DNA of 64,000 nucleotides from Proteiniborus ethanoligenes (GTDB lineage Bacteria; Bacillota; Clostridia; Tissierellales; Proteiniboraceae): NCBI RefSeq assembly GCF_900107485.1, contig NZ_FNQE01000009.1, positions 1 to 64,000 of the forward strand, read 5' to 3'. Shown piece by piece: positions 38,628 to 47,453 of this stretch (position 1 is its first letter; each line of letters starts with the position of its first letter). The notes under the pieces were generated by a model. It saw only the letters and a program-made list of their open reading frames with translations, ran no database searches and was not told where the DNA came from. The position numbers and the translations under genes were made by a program.

Positions 38628-39899
38628 ATGTATAATAAAGTAACTTTAGATAATGGGCTTAGGGTTGTAACTGAGCATATACCACATGTAAAATCAGTAT
38701 CCATAGGAATATGGGTAGAAGCAGGCTCAAGAAAAGAAAATTTATACAATAATGGAGTATCACATTTTATTGAACATATGCTATTTAAAGGAACTAAAAA
38801 TAGAAGTGCAAAGGATATAGCTGAAGCAATTGATAATATAGGGGGACAAATAAATGCCTTTACTAGCAAAGAATGTACATGTTACTATGCAAGGGTACTA
38901 GACAATCATATAGACATTGCCATTGATGTATTAGCTGATATGTTTTTTAATTCTTTATTTGATGAAGAAGAAATTATTAAAGAAAAGTCTGTTATATATG
39001 AAGAGATTAAAATGTACGAGGATTCACCTGAGGATTTAGTACATGACCTATTGTCTAAAACTATTTTTGACGGTAACACCCTATCATTGCCTATATTAGG
39101 AAGTGAAGAATCTCTCAACAAGATGACTAGAAATAATTTAATAAATTATTATGAACAATTTTATTCTCCTTCAAATACTGTTATATCTATTGCAGGTAAT
39201 TTTAATTTTAATGAAACAATAGGATTAATAAAAAAGTATTTTAATAATTGGAGCACTAAGCAGAATCTAATTGAAAAATATAGAAAACCAGAATTATTTC
39301 ATGATATCTCCAATAAGAAAAAAGATATTGAGCAGCTTCACTTTTGTATTGGTACAGAAGGAGTTGCACAAGGAAAAGATGAATTATATGCATTATTGGT
39401 ATTAAATAATATCTTTGGAGGAAGTATGAGTTCTAGGCTTTTTCAGGATATTAGAGAAGATAGAGGTCTAGTTTATTCTATATATTCATATCCATCCTCT
39501 TATAAGGATACAGGAATACTAACTATTTATGCTGCTTTGAATCCAGATTATTTTCTAGAAGTTGTAGATATAATTATTAAAAATATTAATAAAATTCAAA
39601 AAGAATACTTATCAGATGAAGAAATATATAAATCAAAAGAACAGTTAAAAGGGAATTATATACTAGGACTTGAAAGTACATCGAGTCGTATGACCTCAAT
39701 AGGAAAGTCAGAGCTTTTATTGGGCAAGATAACATCACCACAGGAAATACTGACTAAAATTGACAAAGTTAAAGCAGAAGATATAAAACATATCATAAAT
39801 AAAGTATTTGATAAAAACAAATACAACATCGCTTATGTTGGTAATTATTTGGATGAAAAGGAAATTAATTTAGAGTTGAAAAAGTTACTATTTAATTAG
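38628..39899 (+). CDS. M16-family zinc peptidase (YmxG/MlpA)
   Basis: A 423-residue insulinase-type protease with the inverted zinc motif HxxEH in HFIEHMLFKGT near residue 46 and a distal Glu in the following helix (EEIKMYEDSPEDL). The C-terminal M16 domain has FGGSMSSRLFQDIREDRGLV, then YSIYSYPSS. B. subtilis YmxG/MlpA in the same place affects protease production and may act on exported or intracellular peptides. A terminator overlaps the stop codon. Confidence 0.9.
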   Translation: MYNKVTLDNGLRVVTEHIPHVKSVSIGIWVEAGSRKENLYNNGVSHFIEHMLFKGTKNRSAKDIAEAIDNIGGQINAFTSKECTCYYARVLDNHIDIAIDVLADMFFNSLFDEEEIIKEKSVIYEEIKMYEDSPEDLVHDLLSKTIFDGNTLSLPILGSEESLNKMTRNNLINYYEQFYSPSNTVISIAGNFNFNETIGLIKKYFNNWSTKQNLIEKYRKPELFHDISNKKKDIEQLHFCIGTEGVAQGKDELYALLVLNNIFGGSMSSRLFQDIREDRGLVYSIYSYPSSYKDTGILTIYAALNPDYFLEVVDIIIKNINKIQKEYLSDEEIYKSKEQLKGNYILGLESTSSRMTSIGKSELLLGKITSPQEILTKIDKVKAEDIKHIINKVFDKNKYNIAYVGNYLDEKEINLELKKLLFN

Positions 39900-39910
39900 T
39901 AGCTTTTTTT
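39879..39910 (+). terminator. Terminator overlapping the M16 peptidase stop codon
   Basis: AAAAAGTTACTA (39879-39890) pairs with TAGTAGCTTTTT (from 39897) with one G-U pair around a six-base loop, followed by a T run to 39910. The stop TAG is part of the right arm. Confidence 0.75.
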
Positions 39911-39923
39911 ATTACAAAACAAA

Positions 39924-39982
39924 TCATAATTGACCTTATCATAATTGATAAATCATAATATAATATTCCTCCTCATAATATA
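39924..39982 (+). repeat. Four short direct repeats upstream of ylmC
   Basis: TCATAAT occurs at 39924, 39939, 39953 and 39973. The first two copies extend to TCATAATTGA, the last two to TCATAATATA. They fill the 112-base gap before the ylmC gene and could be binding sites for a regulator, or just AT-rich chance; no -35/-10 pair is convincing. Confidence 0.4.
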
Positions 39983-40011
39983 TACTAAGCTATTTATAAG
40001 GAGGGATTATA

Positions 40012-40287
40012 ATGCGATTAAGTGAATTAGGCGGTAAAGAGATAGTTAATTTGAATGATGGAGGTAGATTAGGGATAGTTGCTGATTCTGATTTAATTAT
40101 TGATGATAAAAGCGGCAAAATATTAGCGTTATTAGTACCAGATAGAAGAAGTCAATTTAGAATTTTTAGTCTAAATGACAAAGGAGGAATAGAAATTCCT
40201 TGGTCATCTATAAGAAAAATAGGAAATGATATGATCATAATTGAACTAGATGAGGAGGCTAGAAGTAAAAGGATATTTACTGTATAA
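40012..40287 (+). CDS. YlmC/YmxH family sporulation-associated PRC-barrel protein
   Basis: The 91-residue protein consists of a PRC-barrel fold: MRLSELGGKEIVNLNDGGRLG, an aspartate-rich middle, then IEIPWSSIRKIGNDMIIIEL. Proteins of this family (YlmC, YmxH) are found in endospore formers and are linked to sporulation; no enzymatic role is known. ATG follows AAGGAGGG. It lies alone between a terminator and the aspartokinase gene. Confidence 0.85.
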   Translation: MRLSELGGKEIVNLNDGGRLGIVADSDLIIDDKSGKILALLVPDRRSQFRIFSLNDKGGIEIPWSSIRKIGNDMIIIELDEEARSKRIFTV

Positions 40288-40369
40288 AATCACAATATAC
40301 TTTTAAAAACATATAATAAACTATAGATTAACATAATGCATCTAACCCGTTTACATTAGAGGTGAGAAT

Positions 40370-41566
40370 ATGAGTATTATTGTGCAAAAATTTGGGGGAA
40401 CGTTAGTTGCAAGTGAGAAAAGCAGAAGAGAAGTAATAAATAGAATAATAGAAAAAGCAAACAATAAACATAAGTTAGTAGTAGTAGTTTCAGCAATGGG
40501 AAGAAATGGTGATCCTTATTCAACAGATTCACTTATAAATTTAATAGATGAGGAATATTGTAAAAAAAGAGAACTAGATTTGTTAATGTCCTGCGGAGAA
40601 ATTATTTCAGCTACTATAATTTCTAGCATATTAAGTGCAAATGGTTATAACAACATAGTTTTAACTGGCGCTCAAGCAGGCATTTTAACAGATAATAATT
40701 TTGGTAATGCTAATGTTATAAGCGTTATTCCTCAAAAATTATTAGATGCAATTGATAAGAATAATATTGTCATTGTTACTGGTTTTCAAGGAGCCACTAA
40801 AGATGGTGATATAACAACTCTAGGAAGAGGAGGCAGTGATACAAGCGCATTAATAATAGGAGAAGCTATTAGATGTGAGTATGTGGAGATATATACTGAT
40901 GTAGAAGGTATAATGACAGCAGATCCTAAAATAGTTCCTAATGCTCAATTAATTGATAACATGTGTTATTCAGAAGTGTATCAATTAGCTGAAGAAGGTG
41001 CTAAAGTTATTCATCCAAAAGCAGTTGAAGTAGCAAAGAGGTCCAATCTAAAAGTGATAATCAAAAATACTTCCATCAACTGCAAAGGAACTATTATCGG
41101 ATTTTGTAATAAAAGTGATGAAGAAAGTAGCGTAAAAGAAAGATTAATAACAGCAATTACTTACAAAAGAAACAGGGCACAGATTACTGTTGAACTAGAT
41201 AATAATGAAGAATATTTACAAAAATTATTGAACATAATTGCAGAAAACAATATCAGTATTGACTTAATAAACATTTTACCTGAAAAAAAAGTATTTACAA
41301 TAGACGAAAAACATTCTATGCCTATGGAAAGAATTCTCAAAGAAGGTAACTACAAATATAAAGTGATTAATAATTGCTGTAAAATAAGTATCATAGGTCA
41401 TAAAATTAATGGACTTCCTGGAGTAATGGCAAAAATAATAAACGCCCTTTTAAGTGTTAATGTATCAATTTTACAATCCTCTGATTCTAATACAACTATT
41501 TGGTGTCTTGTTAAAGATGAAGACACAGAGAAATCAATATATGCATTGCATAATGAATTTTATTGA
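40370..41566 (+). CDS. dapG: Aspartate kinase
   Basis: Aspartokinase makes aspartyl phosphate, the entry to lysine, threonine, methionine and (in spore formers) dipicolinate. The N-terminus IVQKFGGTLVASEKSRREVI, TTLGRGGSDTSALIIGEAI and the C-terminal pair of ACT domains (about 260-398) are clear. Length 398 agrees with the single-chain Firmicutes type. The position after ylmC matches dapG of B. subtilis, but asd, dapA and the dipicolinate synthase genes usually beside it are absent here. The 82-base upstream gap is too short for a lysine riboswitch. Confidence 0.92.
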   Translation: MSIIVQKFGGTLVASEKSRREVINRIIEKANNKHKLVVVVSAMGRNGDPYSTDSLINLIDEEYCKKRELDLLMSCGEIISATIISSILSANGYNNIVLTGAQAGILTDNNFGNANVISVIPQKLLDAIDKNNIVIVTGFQGATKDGDITTLGRGGSDTSALIIGEAIRCEYVEIYTDVEGIMTADPKIVPNAQLIDNMCYSEVYQLAEEGAKVIHPKAVEVAKRSNLKVIIKNTSINCKGTIIGFCNKSDEESSVKERLITAITYKRNRAQITVELDNNEEYLQKLLNIIAENNISIDLINILPEKKVFTIDEKHSMPMERILKEGNYKYKVINNCCKISIIGHKINGLPGVMAKIINALLSVNVSILQSSDSNTTIWCLVKDEDTEKSIYALHNEFY

Positions 41567-41597
41567 ACAAGCAGACTAATTAGCCTGTTTGTTTTTT
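41566..41597 (+). terminator. Terminator after aspartokinase
   Basis: The arm 41566-41577 pairs with 41582-41593 (including G-U pairs) around AATT, followed by TTTT. The stem begins at the last base of the stop codon. Confidence 0.8.
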
Positions 41598-41702
41598 GTA
41601 ATAAGCATATAATTTTTATATTAGTATACACTATATTAATAGAATACTCTTGAAAAACGATTTAAATTACTAAATTATTCTACTGTCCAAAGGAGGAATA
41701 TA

Positions 41703-42449
41703 ATGGATAAATACGATTCGGGTTTTATGTTTTTAGATAAAGATGAACAATATGAGGAAAGTAATGATAATTCCCCTAATGAAAATTCAGATAATGATAG
41801 TATTGAAAATTTAAAAACTCTAGGGATACCAAATTTGCCAGTAACCCCCCAAGATATACAGTTCATTTCAATCATTGGAGAAGTTGAAGGTCATGTAATA
41901 TCTCCTCCACATAAGAAAGCCACAAAATATGAACATATAATGCCGCTACTAGTAGCAGCTGAACAAAATCCAGAAGTACAGGGTGTATTTATAATACTAA
42001 ACACTATTGGAGGAGATGTGGAGGCTGGTTTAGCACTGGCAGAAATGATTAATAGCTTAAGTAAACCTAAGGTTTCCCTTGTACTAGGTGGTGGACATAG
42101 TATTGGAGTGCCATTAGCTACCTCTAGTGATTATTCTTTTATAACACCAACAGCTACAATGACAATTCATCCTATTCGGATGAATGGATTAGTTATTGGA
42201 GTACCTCAAACATTTAGATACTTTGAAAAAATGCAGCAGAGAATAATAAAATTTATATTAAGAACTTCAAATATAGATAAAGAAACACTTTTAAAGCTAA
42301 TGTATGATACAGATGAAATAGCCAATGATGTAGGAACTATACTTATTGGAGAAGAAGCAGTTAATTATGGATTAATAAACGAAGTAGGTGGTTTCAGTAA
42401 AGCATTAAAAAGGCTTAAAGAGCTTATTAATAAAGATAGTGATAGCTAA
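41703..42449 (+). CDS. tepA: ClpP-like serine protease TepA
   Basis: The 248-residue protein has an acidic N-terminus and a ClpP/crotonase-fold domain. Features are FIILNTIGGDVEAGLALAEM, the nucleophile Ser in GGGHSIGVPLA and the His in ATMTIHPIRMNG. B. subtilis TepA (translocation-enhancing protein) lies in the same order between dapA and spoIIIE and was proposed to help protein export. No signal peptide is present, so it acts in the cytosol. ATG follows AAAGGAGG. Confidence 0.9.
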   Translation: MDKYDSGFMFLDKDEQYEESNDNSPNENSDNDSIENLKTLGIPNLPVTPQDIQFISIIGEVEGHVISPPHKKATKYEHIMPLLVAAEQNPEVQGVFIILNTIGGDVEAGLALAEMINSLSKPKVSLVLGGGHSIGVPLATSSDYSFITPTATMTIHPIRMNGLVIGVPQTFRYFEKMQQRIIKFILRTSNIDKETLLKLMYDTDEIANDVGTILIGEEAVNYGLINEVGGFSKALKRLKELINKDSDS

Positions 42450-42493
42450 TTTAAATAGAATATTTATATATATTATGTTATAATTACATCATA

Positions 42494-42522
42494 AAAGTGT
42501 TAATGATCATCATTAGCACTTT
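42494..42522 (+). terminator. Terminator after tepA
   Basis: AAAGTGTTAATGA (42494-42506) pairs with TCATTAGCACTTT (42510-42522) with one G-U pair and a three-base loop. The sequence then continues AATTTTATG. It lies between tepA and the uppP ribosome binding site. Confidence 0.75.
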
Positions 42523-42547
42523 AATTTTATGCAGGAGGATATTAGAC

Positions 42548-43372
42548 ATGACAATTTTTCAGGCAATAATCTTAGGGATATTTCAAGGGATAGCAGAATT
42601 TTTACCAATAAGTAGTTCAGGACATTTAGTCTTACTCCAGAGTCTGTTTAAAATACAGGAGGGGAATTTATTTTTTGCTGAAATGCTTCATCTTGGAACA
42701 TTAATATCAATTTTTATAGTGTATTTTAATGATATCATAATAATTATTAAAGAATTTTTTATACTTACATATGATTTGTTTAGATATAGAAAATTACGTA
42801 TAGATAATGAGTATAAAAGACTAGGTTTAATGATAATAGTTGGGAGTATCCCTACAGGAATAATAGGGATATTGTTTAGCGATTTTTTCGAAAAACTATA
42901 TTCATCTGTAACAATAGTAGGTTTAGCTCTTATTGTTACTGGTATTTTATTATGGGCTGCTGAAAAGCTACCTCCTAGAAATAAAAAAGCAAATGATATG
43001 AAGATATATGACGCACTAATAATAGGACTATTCCAAGGCTTCGCTATTACACCAGGAATATCTAGGTCTGGTTCTACAATAGTTGGAGGGCTTTTTAGAG
43101 GATTTAATAAAAAATTAGCAACTAAATTTTCATTTTTATTAGCCTTACCAGCTACCTTTGGGGCTGGATTATTAGGAATAAAGGATGCATTATCTGAATC
43201 CTCAGCTATCGCTATAGATTTACCATTGATTGTAGGAGTAACAATATCTGCAATTACAGGTGTTTTTGCAATCAATATCTTGATAAAGGTATTAGAAAAA
43301 GGCAAACTTCATTATTTTTCATATTATGTTTGGATAATTGGTTCTATTATAATATTTAAACAGTTTTTTTAA
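42548..43372 (+). CDS. uppP: Undecaprenyl-diphosphate phosphatase UppP (BacA)
   Basis: UppP recycles the undecaprenyl carrier and, when overproduced, gives bacitracin resistance. The multi-pass protein has the two signatures QGIAEFLPISSSGHLVLLQ and TPGISRSGSTIVGGL, the second with the active-site Arg and Ser. The start is ATG 42548 (274 residues), preceded by GCAGGAGG; a longer reading from 42497 passes through the terminator hairpin. UppS, which makes the carrier, is encoded at 17032. Confidence 0.95.
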   Translation: MTIFQAIILGIFQGIAEFLPISSSGHLVLLQSLFKIQEGNLFFAEMLHLGTLISIFIVYFNDIIIIIKEFFILTYDLFRYRKLRIDNEYKRLGLMIIVGSIPTGIIGILFSDFFEKLYSSVTIVGLALIVTGILLWAAEKLPPRNKKANDMKIYDALIIGLFQGFAITPGISRSGSTIVGGLFRGFNKKLATKFSFLLALPATFGAGLLGIKDALSESSAIAIDLPLIVGVTISAITGVFAINILIKVLEKGKLHYFSYYVWIIGSIIIFKQFF

Positions 43373-43442
43373 TTGAACAACATGAATAATCTTAAAGGAT
43401 TTTAAATTCCTCTGTAGAAATAAACTAACTAGGGGTGATTAT

Positions 43443-45734
43443 ATGGCTAAAGCTAAAATTAGAAAAAAAACAAGTAATAGTGATAGAGGAAAAAGAAATG
43501 TTAAAATAGAGATTATTGGGATAATAATTATTTCTATAGGGCTTCTGTCTTTAATAAGTATGTATAGCAAATCCACTGGTTTTTTTGGAGCTGCCATTAG
43601 AAAAACCCTAATAACCCTATTTGGTTTAGGGAGTTATTTTTTTCCGATTATTATAGTTTTAATAGGTTTGCTTTTTATATTAAATAAAAAAGCCTATTTT
43701 AAAAGATTCCTTACTGTAATTATATCCTATATTAGTTTGCTAACTATTATAGATATAAATTTTTTAACATTTGTTGATGGATTATCTTTTTTAGATAGGG
43801 TTAAGCTATCAATTGATGCAAGTGATTCTGCTATTCTCTCAGGTAAATTAGCTACTGGAGGCGGAGTCATAGGCTCTTCCTTGTCTTATGTATTTTTAAG
43901 CTTATTTGGAAGTATTGGGTCATATATTGTAATTGTAACAATAATTATTATATCTTTTTTAGTATTTGCCAATATTAGTATATTAAAATTGGCTAAAGTC
44001 ACAATAGGCAAGATTCTAATAACTTCAAAGCAAAAATCGGATAGAGTAAAAGAATCTACTCGTATTGAAAACAAAGAAAAAGAGACCGTAGACCATCTGA
44101 AATATGCAGACAATATTACTATTGATAATTTAGTTGTGAAAAGTGAAGAGGCTGTAAATACAACTTCCTCTAGTGATAATGATAGTAAGATTAGAGTTTT
44201 AGATTATACTAAAAACAATACTGATAGTAAACTTTTAATAGAAAAAAAAGAAGATAGCCTAATTGATAAAGAAGAACAAAGCATTGAAATAAGCAACACT
44301 TCAGAGGAAGTAAACTATGACAATTATCAAATACCCAGTATAGAACTGTTGAAAGATATAAAAACTAACAATAAAGGCACTGAAAAAAAGGAAGTTTTAT
44401 TAAATGCTAATAAACTGATAGACACATTAAGTAACTTTGGAATTGAAGCGAAGGTATTGCAAGTAAGCATAGGACCAAGTATTACTAGATATGAAATACA
44501 GCCTGCACCAGGGGTTAAAGTAAGTAGAATAGTTAGCTTAACTAATGATATAGCCTTAAGTCTTGCCTCTTCAGATATAAGAATGGAGGCTCCTATACCA
44601 GGTAAATCTGCGATAGGAATAGAAGTTCCTAATAAGCATAAAGCAGGAGTAAGTCTTAAAGAAATATTGCAGTCGAAAGAATATAACAACGTAGATACAT
44701 TAATTCCTATGGCTTTAGGGAAGGATATTGCAGGAAAGCCTATTGTGGCTAATATTGGAAAGATGCCACACTTACTTATTGCAGGGGCTACAGGCTCCGG
44801 TAAAAGTGTCTGTATAAATACTTTGATTGCTAGTATTCTTTTCAAAGCTAAGCCAGATGAGGTTAAACTATTGCTTATAGATCCTAAAGTTGTTGAACTC
44901 AGTATATATAATGGTATACCACATTTATTGATTCCAGTCGTTACTGACCCTAAAAAAGCTGCTTTTTCACTAAATTGGGCAGTACAAGAAATGACAAAGC
45001 GATATAATTTATTTGCAAAAAATAATGTTAGGGATCTGGAATCTTATAACAATAAAGCTATTAACAACTCAGAAATGGAAAAATTGCCTCAACTAGTTAT
45101 AATTATAGATGAGCTTGCAGATTTAATGATGGTATCTGCATCAGAAGTTGAAGATTATATTTGTAGACTTGCCCAAATGGCTAGGGCGGCAGGGATACAT
45201 TTAATTGTTGCCACTCAGAGACCATCAGTAGATATTATTACAGGAACAATTAAAGCTAATATACCTTCAAGAATATCTTTTGCTGTATCATCTCAAGCAG
45301 ACTCAAGAACTATTCTAGATATGGGAGGTGCTGAAAAACTACTAGGTAAAGGAGACATGCTATTCTATCCAGTAGGAGAGTCAAAGCCAGTAAGAATACA
45401 AGGTGCTTATATCAGTGAAGAAGAAATTAATGAACTTGTTGAATATCTAAAGAGTCAATACAGTCCAAATTATGAAGAAAAAATTGTAGGAGAAATAAAC
45501 AACAATTTTAAAGTTGCGACAGATGAATCTGACAAGCTTCTTCCGGAGGCAATAGAAATTGTAGTAGATGAAGGTCAGGCTTCAATTTCACTACTACAGC
45601 GTAGATTAAAAATAGGATATGCAAGGGCAGCTCGTATTATAGATGAAATGGAAATAAGAGGAGTTGTTGGAGGATATGAAGGAAGTAAGCCTAGAAAGGT
45701 TTTAGTTACAAAAGAGGAACTAGAGATGGATTAA
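43443..45734 (+). CDS. ftsK: DNA translocase FtsK/SpoIIIE
   Basis: A hexameric ATP-driven DNA pump that moves chromosomes through the septum at division or sporulation. The N-terminal 180 residues hold four membrane helices, then a low-complexity acidic linker (about 190-300). The motor domain has Walker A GATGSGKSVCIN (G448 onward), IIIDELADLM for Walker B, and ARAAGIHLIVATQRPSVDII. The C-terminal gamma winged helix (LLQRRLKIGYARAARIIDEM) reads the orienting DNA sequences. Length is 763. The position near tepA matches spoIIIE. Confidence 0.96.
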   Translation: MAKAKIRKKTSNSDRGKRNVKIEIIGIIIISIGLLSLISMYSKSTGFFGAAIRKTLITLFGLGSYFFPIIIVLIGLLFILNKKAYFKRFLTVIISYISLLTIIDINFLTFVDGLSFLDRVKLSIDASDSAILSGKLATGGGVIGSSLSYVFLSLFGSIGSYIVIVTIIIISFLVFANISILKLAKVTIGKILITSKQKSDRVKESTRIENKEKETVDHLKYADNITIDNLVVKSEEAVNTTSSSDNDSKIRVLDYTKNNTDSKLLIEKKEDSLIDKEEQSIEISNTSEEVNYDNYQIPSIELLKDIKTNNKGTEKKEVLLNANKLIDTLSNFGIEAKVLQVSIGPSITRYEIQPAPGVKVSRIVSLTNDIALSLASSDIRMEAPIPGKSAIGIEVPNKHKAGVSLKEILQSKEYNNVDTLIPMALGKDIAGKPIVANIGKMPHLLIAGATGSGKSVCINTLIASILFKAKPDEVKLLLIDPKVVELSIYNGIPHLLIPVVTDPKKAAFSLNWAVQEMTKRYNLFAKNNVRDLESYNNKAINNSEMEKLPQLVIIIDELADLMMVSASEVEDYICRLAQMARAAGIHLIVATQRPSVDIITGTIKANIPSRISFAVSSQADSRTILDMGGAEKLLGKGDMLFYPVGESKPVRIQGAYISEEEINELVEYLKSQYSPNYEEKIVGEINNNFKVATDESDKLLPEAIEIVVDEGQASISLLQRRLKIGYARAARIIDEMEIRGVVGGYEGSKPRKVLVTKEELEMD

Positions 45735-45772
45735 TCTACTAAAGACAATTTAATTTATTAGAAGGTGGAATA

Positions 45773-46819
45773 ATGATACAAGAAATAGATATTGATGAAG
45801 CGTTACATAGAAATGATTTAGTTTTTGTAGATGTGAGAAGTGAAAGTGAGTTTGAAGAGGATACGATTATAGGATCGTATAATATTCCTGTTTTAAACGA
45901 TGAAGAGCGCAAGCATGTTGGATATGTTTATACTCAAATTAATAAAGAAGAAGCAAAAAGAATTGGCTTAGAATATGCTTCTCGTAAGCTAGTAACATTT
46001 TATGATAAAGCAGATGAGATAAGAAAAAGCAATAAAAATATTGCATTATTTTGCTTTAGAGGAGGTATGAGAAGTAATTCGATAGCTAGAGTGTTAGAAA
46101 TTATGGGAATTAAAGTGTATTTAATTAAAGGAGGCTACAAAAGCTATAGAAAGTATGTTGTAAAACAACTCTATAATTATAAGGGGAAGTTCAAATATAT
46201 AGTTTTACATGGCTATACTGGTACAGGGAAAACAAAAATATTAAGTTTATTAGAGAAGCAGGGAAAGTCAATTTTAAATTTAGAGGAACTTGCTCATAAT
46301 AGCGGTTCTGTATTTGGGAATATTGCTTTTGAAGGCCAATCATATTCTCAAAAAAAATTTGAATCTTTACTTTTGAAAAAATTCCAAGAATTTGTAGGAA
46401 ACTATGTTTTCATAGAAAGCGAAAGCAAAAAAGTAGGAAGAGCCGTAATCCCCAATTTTCTTATGGAAGATATGGAGGAAGGGTATCACATTTTAATAGA
46501 TACCTGCTTAGAAAATAGAGTAAAAAACATTATGGATGATTATATCTCCATATCTTCCTTTAGTAAAGATATAGAGATAGAAAAAGCAATTATGAGGTTA
46601 ACTCAGAAGTTGGGAATTAAAAAGGTTAATGTACTAATTGAAGAGTTAAACAATAAAAACTATTCTCTAGTTATAAGAGAACTTATGATTAGTTATTATG
46701 ATCCTCTGTACAGATACTCTATTGAGAAAATTGATAAATATGATGATGTTATAGAGTACAGCCATATTGAAAATGCATTAGAACAATTAAATGAATTTGT
46801 TAGTAAATTGAACCTATGA
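45773..46819 (+). CDS. mnmH: tRNA 2-selenouridine synthase MnmH (SelU)
   Basis: MnmH replaces sulfur with selenium at the wobble uridine of some tRNAs, using selenophosphate and a geranylated intermediate. The N-terminal rhodanese domain has catalytic C94 (LFCFRGGMRSNS). The C-terminal P-loop domain starts with HGYTGTGKTKIL near 146. Length 348 is typical. It implies that the cell makes selenophosphate (selD elsewhere), consistent with a selenium-dependent Stickland-type anaerobe. ATG follows GAAGGTGG. Confidence 0.92.
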   Translation: MIQEIDIDEALHRNDLVFVDVRSESEFEEDTIIGSYNIPVLNDEERKHVGYVYTQINKEEAKRIGLEYASRKLVTFYDKADEIRKSNKNIALFCFRGGMRSNSIARVLEIMGIKVYLIKGGYKSYRKYVVKQLYNYKGKFKYIVLHGYTGTGKTKILSLLEKQGKSILNLEELAHNSGSVFGNIAFEGQSYSQKKFESLLLKKFQEFVGNYVFIESESKKVGRAVIPNFLMEDMEEGYHILIDTCLENRVKNIMDDYISISSFSKDIEIEKAIMRLTQKLGIKKVNVLIEELNNKNYSLVIRELMISYYDPLYRYSIEKIDKYDDVIEYSHIENALEQLNEFVSKLNL

Positions 46820-46872
46820 AAAGTATAATTTAACATTTAATAATCAATAAAATAGTTTAGGAGATGTTTGGA

Positions 46873-47418
46873 ATGAATCTAGCTAATAAACTGACAATAA
46901 TAAGAATATTTCTAGTTCCTGTTTTCATGTTTTTTCTTTTTTTAGATATTTCAAATGCAGATTATATTGCTGCAGGCATTTTTATAATAGCAGCATTAAC
47001 AGATACTTTAGATGGATATATCGCGAGGAGTAGGAACCAAATCACTAGCTTTGGGAAATTTATGGATCCATTAGCTGATAAGCTTTTAGTGTCAGCAGCA
47101 TTAATTTCTCTTGTTGAAATGGGTAAACTATCTGCTTGGGTCGTAGTTGTTATTATTGCTAGAGAATTTGCAATTACTGGACTAAGAGTAATAGCAGCTT
47201 CAGAAGGTATTACGATTGCAGCTAGCTGGTGGGGAAAAATTAAGACTATTACTCAAATTGTAGCAATTATTTCTCTGCTCATTAATAACTTCCCATTTAA
47301 TAAAATAGGCTTACCTTTTGACAAAGTTGCCGTAGTTTTAGCAGTTTTGTTTACAATTATTTCTGGCGCAGACTACATATATAAAAATAAAAAAGTATTT
47401 CTATCCAGCAATAAGTAA
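46873..47418 (+). CDS. pgsA: CDP-diacylglycerol-glycerol-3-phosphate 3-phosphatidyltransferase
   Basis: PgsA makes phosphatidylglycerol phosphate. The CDP-alcohol phosphotransferase motif reads DTLDGYIARSRNQITSFGKF followed by MDPLADK, with all conserved aspartates, in a protein with about five membrane helices. ATG 46873 (181 residues) is preferred because AGGAG lies nine bases upstream; ATG 46864 abuts that site. The pgsA-cinA-recA order is the Firmicutes norm. Confidence 0.95.
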   Translation: MNLANKLTIIRIFLVPVFMFFLFLDISNADYIAAGIFIIAALTDTLDGYIARSRNQITSFGKFMDPLADKLLVSAALISLVEMGKLSAWVVVVIIAREFAITGLRVIAASEGITIAASWWGKIKTITQIVAIISLLINNFPFNKIGLPFDKVAVVLAVLFTIISGADYIYKNKKVFLSSNK

Positions 47419-47453
47419 TTAAAATAGTTAACAGTAAATTACGAGGTGATTAC

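Noticed and set aside
40288-40369. Lysine riboswitch before the aspartokinase gene
   Set aside because: The gap is only 82 bases, shorter than an L-box aptamer, and has no matching conserved loops.
42497-42547. N-terminal extension of UppP
   Set aside because: The extra 17 codons lie in the tepA terminator hairpin and lack a ribosome binding site, whereas GCAGGAGG precedes the ATG at 42548.
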